From Shewanella cutis (GTDB lineage Bacteria > Pseudomonadota > Gammaproteobacteria > Enterobacterales > Shewanellaceae): a stretch of 64,000 nt of DNA. The stretch lies in contig NZ_JACSDI010000002.1 of assembly GCF_022410515.1 (NCBI RefSeq), positions 62,001 through 126,000 of the forward strand, written 5' to 3'. Made by a program: the position numbers and the translations under genes. The notes under the pieces are model-generated. The model ran no database searches. It saw only the letters and a list, made by a program, of their open reading frames with translations, and was not told where the DNA came from. How positions within the stretch are numbered: position 1 is the stretch's first letter; each line of letters opens with the position of its first letter. Below are positions 57,597 to 64,000 of this stretch, one piece after another.

Positions 57597-57881
57597 CTAC
57601 TCGATAATATAAATTTTTTGCATATTAGCGATATTTAAAATCTCTTCGGCCTGCCCATGCATTCCCTTTACTGATGTCGATATCCCTCTTTCTTGTGCTC
57701 TGCGATGCAATAACACCATCATACCTAAAGCCGAGCTATCAAGGTATAAAACGCGACTAAAATCTAAAATGATATGGTTAACCTCTTTAAGGCTTAATAT
57801 TTTCTGATAGTCACTAGTAAATGCTTTGTGATAATCAAAATCAAATCGTTCTGGCAAGATAATTGTTTGAATCGTTGACAT
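57597..57881 (-). CDS. crsA: CrsA-like STAS anti-anti-sigma protein
   Basis: 94-residue STAS domain with the substrate-serine region FSRVLYLDSSALGMMVLLH, of the kind phosphorylated and dephosphorylated by anti-sigma-type kinases and PP2C enzymes. It is directly followed by the crsR-like gene (TAG/GTG overlap), the expected partner. It lies second in the operon after an MCP gene. Confidence 0.88.
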   Translation of the reverse strand: MSTIQTIILPERFDFDYHKAFTSDYQKILSLKEVNHIILDFSRVLYLDSSALGMMVLLHRRAQERGISTSVKGMHGQAEEILNIANMQKIYIIE

Positions 57882-57895
57882 AACATGATATCCAT

Positions 57896-59038
57896 TTAAA
57901 AGAGCTCGATTTCGCCACTCGTTATTTCATTCCTTGATACAGGATTATGTATTTTATTTCGATGATGAAAGATACTTTCAGTGACCTTATCACCGGCAAT
58001 ACCAAACTCCTCATGAGATATCTCAGTGACTTGTTTAAGAGATTCTTTTAAATGGCACAATGACTGATGAGTATGGGAGAGGCTTTGGGAGGTTATATCG
58101 CTAAATTGTAAGCCCCTTATGGTGTCTGAAATTGCCGTTTCAAGTTCATGGGCTGCTGAATCTATCCGTGCAATGACCTTAGAATCCTTTTCCGCTTTTA
58201 AAATAATTTGCTTCAATGTTATATCAATATCTTTTTTTGCATCAATGATATAACGCATATCCTGCGCGGCAACTTTACTGGCTTGCTGGGTCAATTGTTC
58301 AATTTGATTTTGAATAGATCTCAGTTGTTTTTGGATACTTTCACTAAAACCTCCACTGCGATTAGACAGGGCGCGCACTTCATCGGCGACGACAGCAAAG
58401 CCTCTGCCGGCCTCGCCTGCACGTGCAGCTTCAATGGCAGCATTTAATGCTAATAAATTTGTCTGAGATGATATTTGGTCAATATCCTGTAAAGCCTTCA
58501 TGGCTTGAGGCATGGATTCGTAAATGAGATTAACTTTTTCAAGCAGCTCCATCGTTGAGGCAGACATTTCTATGGTCGATTGAATAAAACGCTCTAATAT
58601 TTTCGAGGTGTTATTCGCAAACTGCTTCATCTGCTCAGAGTGAAATATCTCAGCGTCATCAGTACTTTTCACCAGATCCGAAATAAAGCCAGTTTGTTCA
58701 GCCATAAGTCGACCTAAGCCTTCAAATGAATCGCCGAGTAAGTTGACTGCATCTCCCTGAACAGTGAGAACATTGTTGATATTATTTTCACACTCATGGA
58801 CGGTCGTAATCACCTCTTGGTATAAGTGCTGATGTGTTTGCCAACTAGGATCCGCAAAATTATGTTGTTCTGTTTCAGATGTTCCAGTGCCTAAAGTGAA
58901 TTGTTGCAGACGAAGAAACAACCAAAACAACATGATTACAACGGCCAGTACCGGGCTAACGATCCCAAAGGTGTTTAAACCAACAAAGTAACCTAGTGCT
59001 ATTGCAAAAACTGCAATGACGCCATCCATGAATCTCAT
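57896..59038 (-). CDS. Methyl-accepting chemotaxis protein, short membrane type
   Basis: About 380 residues from the ATG at 59038. Two N-terminal hydrophobic segments (~5-22 and ~28-45), with little or no periplasmic domain, are followed by a signalling domain with [30 protein letters not shown] hairpin. The sensing input is not obvious. The frame extends to a TTG at 59107 with no better ribosome site, so the start is uncertain. It is the first gene of the leftward chemotaxis operon. An IS element lies 142 bp upstream. Confidence 0.85.
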   Translation of the reverse strand: MRFMDGVIAVFAIALGYFVGLNTFGIVSPVLAVVIMLFWLFLRLQQFTLGTGTSETEQHNFADPSWQTHQHLYQEVITTVHECENNINNVLTVQGDAVNLLGDSFEGLGRLMAEQTGFISDLVKSTDDAEIFHSEQMKQFANNTSKILERFIQSTIEMSASTMELLEKVNLIYESMPQAMKALQDIDQISSQTNLLALNAAIEAARAGEAGRGFAVVADEVRALSNRSGGFSESIQKQLRSIQNQIEQLTQQASKVAAQDMRYIIDAKKDIDITLKQIILKAEKDSKVIARIDSAAHELETAISDTIRGLQFSDITSQSLSHTHQSLCHLKESLKQVTEISHEEFGIAGDKVTESIFHHRNKIHNPVSRNEITSGEIELF

Positions 59039-59179
59039 AAACAGTTCACAATAATTGTTCCGTGTGTAAAAAGTAGTTTGAGATTCAGTTTTTTTCAAAC
59101 CAATCAAAAAAATTTTACTTTTTATTAACCCAAGTAATCATAATAGTAGTATGCCAAGATTTAACTTGATGATTTACTG

Positions 59180-60059
59180 GGGTCTGTTGATCTTTTGAGA
59201 GTAATTTTTAGACAGCATGGCAAGACGTTATATTTTGCTTCGCCAAAAGTAACCATAACCTCAAGCCATGCCAAGACTTATGCTAACCAATGCTCGCTGT
59301 GCAAAGCTATTTCATTTAATGAAAAGCACAGACCATGTTTATGACAAACCTGATCATAGACAAACATTCGAAGGTATTCTTTACCGCCTTAGAATAGGTA
59401 TCCCTTGGCGTGATTTACCTAAAGTGTTCGGTCATTGGAGCATGGTCTTTAGACGGTTTCATTTATGGTCTAAGAAAGACGTTTTAGCACATTTATTCAA
59501 GGCCTTAGCCAACATTGCTGATATAGAATGAGTCTTTATTGATGGCTCGATAGTGCGAGCTTTCCAGCACAGTGCAGGTGCAGCGACGCTAAGTCATGAG
59601 AGTATTGGTAAAAGTCGAGGCGGTAATTCAACCAAAATTCACTTAGCCGTCGACAGCGGAGGATTATCGATTTATTTCGAATTATCAGAAGGCCAAAAAC
59701 ACGATATTACACACGCCCCCAGCTTAATTGAGCACCTGAAGCAAGTTGATAGCGTCATTGTAGATAAAAGGTTATGACAGCGATGCTTTTCGTGAACTTA
59801 TCGCCAATAAAGGCGGGAAATCTGTTATTCCAAGGCGCCACTACAAGAATGCACCTCAAGAAAGCGTCGATTGGTGCTTATATCGGTATCGACATTTAGT
59901 GGAGAATGCTTTTGGAAGAATAAAACACTATCGAGAAATATCAACAAGATATGACAAGCTAGCAAGAAATTACGCCAGTATGGTGTCACTGGCGTTTATG
60001 TTAATGTGGCTACTGATGCATTGCTGAGCAACATTTGTACAGCAAAGATCAACAGACCC
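59180..60059 (+). mobile_element. IS5-family insertion sequence (decayed)
   Basis: 880-bp element bounded by a perfect 16-bp inverted repeat, GGGTCTGTTGATCTTT (59180-59195) and AAAGATCAACAGACCC (60044-60059). It carries one transposase frame of the IS5 type with two lesions. No target duplication was recognised: flanks are TTTACTG and TAATAAA. It separates the chemotaxis operon's 5' end from patZ. Confidence 0.9.
59268..60027 (+). pseudogene. IS5-family DDE transposase, interrupted
   Basis: Starting with MPRLMLTNARCAKLFHLM, the frame reads as an IS5-type transposase (FEGILYRLRIGIPWRDLPK, FIDGSIVRAFQHS for the first Asp, ENAFGRIKHYREISTRYDK for the Glu). Codon 88 is TGA where a Trp precedes VFIDGS. 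Near 59771 one extra base in GATAAAAGGTTATG shifts the frame inside the DKGYDS motif with the second Asp. Reading then resumes to a stop at 60027. The A-run could in principle be a frameshift site, but the TGA makes the copy inactive. Confidence 0.88.
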
Positions 60060-60152
60060 TAATAAACTTAGGCGCCATACTCGAATCAAAACTGTGCAGG
60101 CACACTGGTGTAGGTTACACTGGCAACGTCTTCGTCTGGGATGGGATCATTT

Positions 60153-62864
60153 ATGAGTCAACGAACACTACATTCCTTATTTAAACCCACATCCGTTGCC
60201 ATTATTGGCGCCTCTAACAGCGAGAAACGCGCAGGTAATGTGCTAATGAAAAATCTACTCTCCAGTGGATTTTCTGGGCCCATCATGCCAGTCACACCCA
60301 AATACCGCGCAGTGATGGGAGTGCTTGCCTATCCCAATATTGAAGCATTGCCAATAAAACCCGATCTGGCCGTGATTTGTACCCGTGGCAGCCGCGTGCC
60401 CGCGATTGTCGAAACGCTCGCCCAATTTGGCTGTAAAGTGGCAATTATTATGGCCTCAGGGATGGCGCAGGAAGTGAATGATGATGGTGTTAGCTTACTG
60501 GACTTAGCCATGCAACATGCTAAACGCTATGGTATGCGGATCCTAGGGCCTAATAGTTTAGGGATATTGCTACCGCCACTAGGGCTCAATGCAAGCTTAG
60601 CCCATGCCAGTGCCCTGCCTGGCAAAATTGCGTTTGTATCCCAATCAGCCGCGATATGTACCACTGTACTTGATTGGGCGAACAATAAAGGCATCGGATT
60701 TTCGTCTTTTATTTCCCTTGGCGATGGCACCGATATTAACTTCGATGAATTGCTCGATTATCTCGGTCGAGATAGCCATACCAGTGCCATTATGTTGTAT
60801 ATCGATTCAGTGAATGAGAAACGTCATTTTCTCTCTGCTGCCCGCGCGGCCTCGCGTAATAAACCCATCTTGGTGATTAAATCGGGGCGTAGCGCCGAAG
60901 GTGTTCGTGCCGCAAAACAACATACTGGTGGTGTTGGTGGCAATGATGCCGTCTACGAAGCCGCCTTTAGGCGCGCGGGTATGCTGCGGGTAAATGACTT
61001 AATAGAACTTTTTGCGGCGGTCGAAAGCCTTGCCCATTCTAATCCGCTGCAAGGCGAGCGATTAGGCATCATCAGCAATGGTGGCGGCCCTGCAGTATTA
61101 GCGGTCGACGAGCTGATCCTGCGTGGGGGGAAATTGGCGGAATTATCCCAAGACACCTTAGCTAAACTTGATGCCGTACTGCCCACAACTTGGTCGAAAC
61201 AAAACCCCGTCGATATTATCGGTGATGCTAACGCAAGCCGTTATGCCAATGCGCTCACCATTTTAATGGATAGTGAGGAATTAGATGCCATTTTGGTACT
61301 GCATTCTCCTTCCGCCTTGGGTGAAAGCGTTGAGATTGCTGATGCTTTAGTGAAAGTCATCCATGCCCACCCTAAAAAGAACCGCCTTAATATTTTAACC
61401 AACTGGAGCGGTGAAGACTCGGCTTATCAAGCCCGTAAACGCTTTACTAAGGGCGGGATTTCTACCTATCGCACTCCTGAGGGTGCGGTCGGTGCTTTTA
61501 TGCATATGGTGGAATACCGCCGCAACCAAAAACTGCTGCAGGAAGTACCACAATCAATTCCTGACAATATTCCTACCGATAGCCAAACTGCGCGGAAATT
61601 ACTGCAAGCAGCACAGGCTAAAGGTAAAGCAGTACTCGAAACCCATGAAGCCAGCCCCATTTTGCGCGCCTATGGCCTCAATACGATAGACACCTGGTTT
61701 GTAAAAGATGCCGATGAAGCCGTTGCCATCGCTAATCAAGCAGGTTATCCCCTCGCGCTCAAAGTACAATCGCCGAATATTTTACATAAATCCGATGTTC
61801 ACGGGGTGATGCTCAACCTCACCTCGGAGGAAGACATTCGCCATGCCGCCAATGCCATTACCCAGCGGGTACACCAAGCCAATCCCGAAGCGATTATCGA
61901 AGGGATGATAGTGCAAAAGATGGCACTGACCGCGGGCGCGCAGGAAATTCGGGTGGCGGTGATCAGCGATCCCGTATTTGGCCCCGCCATTTGTTTAGGT
62001 GAAGGCGGTTCAGAGTGGGATCCCACCAAAGATGCAGCCGTAGCCTTACCGCCATTGAATATGGCGCTCGCCCGCTACATGGTGATCCAAGCCTTAAAAA
62101 CCCATAAGTTAAAGGATAGGCATTTACCACTTGGGCTAGATATGAATGCCCTGTGCGTGATGCTGACGCAAATATCTCACATTATTATCGACTGCCCAGA
62201 GATTGCTTCATTGGATCTCAACCCAGTGCTTGCGGCCGGCGAAAATATTACCCTGCTCGATGTGAATATTCGCCTGCACGACGCGAATACCGATAATCCC
62301 TCTCGCCTTGCGATTATGCCCTATCCCAAAGAATTAGAAGAATTTGCCGAGCTTAAAAATGGCCTTAAAGTGATGCTGCGCCCTATTCTTCCCGAGGATG
62401 AGCCTAAGCATTTAGCCTTTGACAATTCCCTCTCCGATGAGGACAGATATAAGCGCTACTTTGGCGTGCGTTCGAAAATGACCCACGAGGAAATGGCGGT
62501 ACTGACCCAAATCGATTACGCCCGTGAAATGGCCTTTATCGCCACCGCCAAAGGGCCAGACGGCGATGACATCACCTTAGGCGCGGTTAGAGCTTCCATC
62601 GACCCCGATAATACTGAGGCTGAATTTGCCATGGCGGTACGTGGCGATCATCAAGGCATTGGGCTGGGTAAACTGCTGCTCGAAAAACTGATTAAGTATT
62701 ATCAAGCGAATGACACACCCGTACTCACTGGTTTTACCATGTTTGAAAACCGTAATATGGCAAGCCTTGCTAAGAGCCTAGGGTTTAAGGTGACTTTCGA
62801 TATGGAAGAACATTTAATCAAAATGCATATGGATCTCAAAAGTAACAGCCCAGTCAATTCGTAA
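60153..62864 (+). CDS. patZ: Protein lysine acetyltransferase, PatZ type
   Basis: 903 residues from the ATG at 60153, with GGGA 7 nt upstream. An ADP-forming acyl-CoA synthetase-like part (CoA-binding domain at the N-terminus, FKPTSVAIIGASNSEKRAGN; ATP-grasp region ~480-700) is fused to a C-terminal GNAT acetyltransferase (~720-890, FAMAVRGDHQGIGLGKLLLEKLI). PatZ/YfiQ/Pat enzymes acetylate Acs and other proteins; the synthetase part is catalytically inactive in the family. The right IS end lies 93 bp upstream, so its promoter may have changed. Confidence 0.92.
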   Translation: MSQRTLHSLFKPTSVAIIGASNSEKRAGNVLMKNLLSSGFSGPIMPVTPKYRAVMGVLAYPNIEALPIKPDLAVICTRGSRVPAIVETLAQFGCKVAIIMASGMAQEVNDDGVSLLDLAMQHAKRYGMRILGPNSLGILLPPLGLNASLAHASALPGKIAFVSQSAAICTTVLDWANNKGIGFSSFISLGDGTDINFDELLDYLGRDSHTSAIMLYIDSVNEKRHFLSAARAASRNKPILVIKSGRSAEGVRAAKQHTGGVGGNDAVYEAAFRRAGMLRVNDLIELFAAVESLAHSNPLQGERLGIISNGGGPAVLAVDELILRGGKLAELSQDTLAKLDAVLPTTWSKQNPVDIIGDANASRYANALTILMDSEELDAILVLHSPSALGESVEIADALVKVIHAHPKKNRLNILTNWSGEDSAYQARKRFTKGGISTYRTPEGAVGAFMHMVEYRRNQKLLQEVPQSIPDNIPTDSQTARKLLQAAQAKGKAVLETHEASPILRAYGLNTIDTWFVKDADEAVAIANQAGYPLALKVQSPNILHKSDVHGVMLNLTSEEDIRHAANAITQRVHQANPEAIIEGMIVQKMALTAGAQEIRVAVISDPVFGPAICLGEGGSEWDPTKDAAVALPPLNMALARYMVIQALKTHKLKDRHLPLGLDMNALCVMLTQISHIIIDCPEIASLDLNPVLAAGENITLLDVNIRLHDANTDNPSRLAIMPYPKELEEFAELKNGLKVMLRPILPEDEPKHLAFDNSLSDEDRYKRYFGVRSKMTHEEMAVLTQIDYAREMAFIATAKGPDGDDITLGAVRASIDPDNTEAEFAMAVRGDHQGIGLGKLLLEKLIKYYQANDTPVLTGFTMFENRNMASLAKSLGFKVTFDMEEHLIKMHMDLKSNSPVNS

Positions 62865-62885
62865 TATCTCTAATATGTTACAAAA

Positions 62886-62914
62886 AATAAGTGCCGCGTA
62901 TGCGGCACTTATTT
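62886..62914. terminator. Bidirectional terminator between patZ and the isoaspartyl peptidase gene
   Basis: Stem AAATAAGTGCCGC / GCGGCACTTATTT with a 4-nt loop between convergent genes. Confidence 0.86.
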
Positions 62915-62943
62915 ATTAGGGACGAGGGCCAAGCAAACTCACA

Positions 62944-63975
62944 TTATTGATCCAGCCAAATCATCACCTGAGCAGGTTCACCATTGCTGCGGCTTGCGCG
63001 GTACATTCCTTCGGTATTAAACGGCATTGCAATATTGCCTCGATGGTCAACCGCAATCACTCCGCCTGAACCACCAGCAGTGATAAGACGCTGATTAATC
63101 ACCTCATCCGCCGCCTGAAGAATCGATTTTTGTTGGTATTTCACCCTAGCGCAAATATCGCCAGCTACTTGGTAACGAATAAAGAACTCGCCGTGCCCCG
63201 TGGCTGAGACGGCGCAAACACCATTCTCAGCGAAGGTTCCCGCCCCAATCACGGGCGAATCCCCAATTCGACCAAAACGCTTAGCCGTCATTCCACCAGT
63301 GGAGGTTCCCGCTGCTAAGTTACCGTTTTTATCTAAAGCAACTGCGCCAACAGTACCAAATTTATAATCGAGATCGTTCATCTCAATACCCGCTATTTGC
63401 TCGGACTTTTGAGCTGCCTGTAGTTTTTGTCTCGCGTCGAGTAACTGCTGATAACGGGCATCGCTATCAAAATGACTATTTGGCACTAAGGTAAACCCTT
63501 GGGTCAGCGCAAATTCTTCTGCGCCCGCGCCCGATAACATCACATGCTCGGACTTGTTCATCACGGCTAAGGCTAAATCGATGGGGTTAGCGATATGGCG
63601 CACACCCGCAACAGCACCCGCGTTCATGGTTCTACCATCCATGATTGAAGCATCCAGTTCATGGCCGCCATCATAGGTATAAACCGACCCCACGCCTGCA
63701 TTAAACAATGGGCTATTTTCCAATACATTAATGGCAGTTTGCACAGCAACTAAACTATCGCCTCCCTGTTCGAGTAGCTTTGAGCCTTTATCAACGGCTT
63801 CTTTTAGTTTGTCTTTATAGGCTTGGCGCAGCTCAGGCGTGAGATTCGCTTTAGAAATCGTGCCTGCGCCACCGTGGATCGCAATCGCAAAAGGTTTTTC
63901 ATTAGCGTGGGTATTTTGTGACATAAAAAGTGCACTCGAGAGAATTAAACTAAAGGTAACCAATTTTATTTTCAT
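62944..63975 (-). CDS. iaaA: Exported isoaspartyl peptidase/L-asparaginase
   Basis: 343-residue N-terminal-nucleophile (Ntn) hydrolase. A signal peptide (MKIKLVTFSLILSSALFMSQNTHA) implies a periplasmic enzyme. The autocleaved catalytic threonine is T208 in KFGTVGAVALD, which would create alpha and beta chains. FAIAIHGGAGT near the mature start and GTSTGGMTAKRFGRIGDSP after the nucleophile are typical. It hydrolyses isoaspartyl dipeptides and L-asparagine. No partner genes are adjacent. Confidence 0.93.
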   Translation of the reverse strand: MKIKLVTFSLILSSALFMSQNTHANEKPFAIAIHGGAGTISKANLTPELRQAYKDKLKEAVDKGSKLLEQGGDSLVAVQTAINVLENSPLFNAGVGSVYTYDGGHELDASIMDGRTMNAGAVAGVRHIANPIDLALAVMNKSEHVMLSGAGAEEFALTQGFTLVPNSHFDSDARYQQLLDARQKLQAAQKSEQIAGIEMNDLDYKFGTVGAVALDKNGNLAAGTSTGGMTAKRFGRIGDSPVIGAGTFAENGVCAVSATGHGEFFIRYQVAGDICARVKYQQKSILQAADEVINQRLITAGGSGGVIAVDHRGNIAMPFNTEGMYRASRSNGEPAQVMIWLDQ

Positions 63976-64000
63976 TATTTACATTCCCTTAAACTGTGAC

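Noticed and set aside
59108..59179. Possible sigma-54 promoter for the chemotaxis operon (TTGGCATACTACTATTAT on the minus strand)
   Set aside because: The -12 half lacks the required TTGC and spacing, so the match fails.
59760..59790. Programmed frameshift as the reason for the split transposase
   Set aside because: An A-run is present, but the separate TGA at codon 88 already breaks the frame, so decay is simpler.

Overview
The window reads as a chromosomal segment of a Shewanella-type marine gammaproteobacterium. This is inferred from gene content and order, without any database search. The markers are a zwf-pgl-edd operon divergent from hexR-pykA, a psrA-fadE pair, an rsxABCDGE-nth cluster, and a chemotaxis operon that carries a partner-switch module like Shewanella oneidensis CrsR/CrsA. 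Codon use and spacing look uniform, apart from one decayed insertion sequence.

Layout. 1-6.3 kb: Entner-Doudoroff and upper pentose-phosphate genes (edd partial, pgl, zwf), the regulator hexR and pykA, with HexR-like palindromes before zwf and pykA. 6.3-9.4 kb: fatty-acid oxidation (fadE) under a PsrA-like TetR regulator with its own palindrome. 9.5-16.7 kb: an M2-family lipoprotein peptidase, an Smr protein, a secreted SnoaL-like protein, a YchJ-like SEC-C protein, a GAF-PAS-GGDEF-EAL protein and two small conserved proteins. 16.8-23.5 kb: three tRNA-Tyr genes, queE and queC, a rhombosortase, uvrB, a 1.1 kb gene-free stretch with an orphan HexR-like operator and DnaA boxes, then five tRNA-Asn genes. 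Both tRNA arrays have well-formed promoters.

23.6-32.5 kb: a degenerate GGDEF-EAL membrane protein, then the six Rsx/Rnf electron-transport genes and nth; RsxC has a C-terminal tail built from a 207-bp repeat. 32.5-37.3 kb: small or unknown proteins, a zinc-metalloprotease-like protein, and a translationally coupled pair of a degenerate GGDEF protein and an AraC regulator. 37.9-42.7 kb: a TonB-dependent receptor and a dual-domain beta-propeller phytase, probably one phytate-phosphorus uptake operon with a possible Pho box. 43.0-46.4 kb: an ABC-F protein (YbiT type), a broken AHSA1-type gene and a NERD-domain protein.

46.7-59.1 kb: an Hpt-REC-REC-GGDEF protein faces a complete chemotaxis operon running leftward: MCP, STAS (crsA), REC-PP2C-kinase (crsR), cheY, cheA, cheW, double-PAS MCP, cheR, cheD, cheB. 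59.2-60.1 kb: an IS5-family element with 16-bp perfect terminal repeats and two transposase lesions. 60.1-64 kb: a PatZ-type protein acetyltransferase and an exported isoaspartyl peptidase.

The most noteworthy signals are the orphan perfect HexR-like palindrome in the uvrB upstream gap, the three FGFF motifs in the CheA linker, the phytase/TonB operon with its Pho-box-like site, the structured leader of the ABC-F gene, and the GT29-like motifs in an unassigned protein. I did not find a clearly new multi-gene system.
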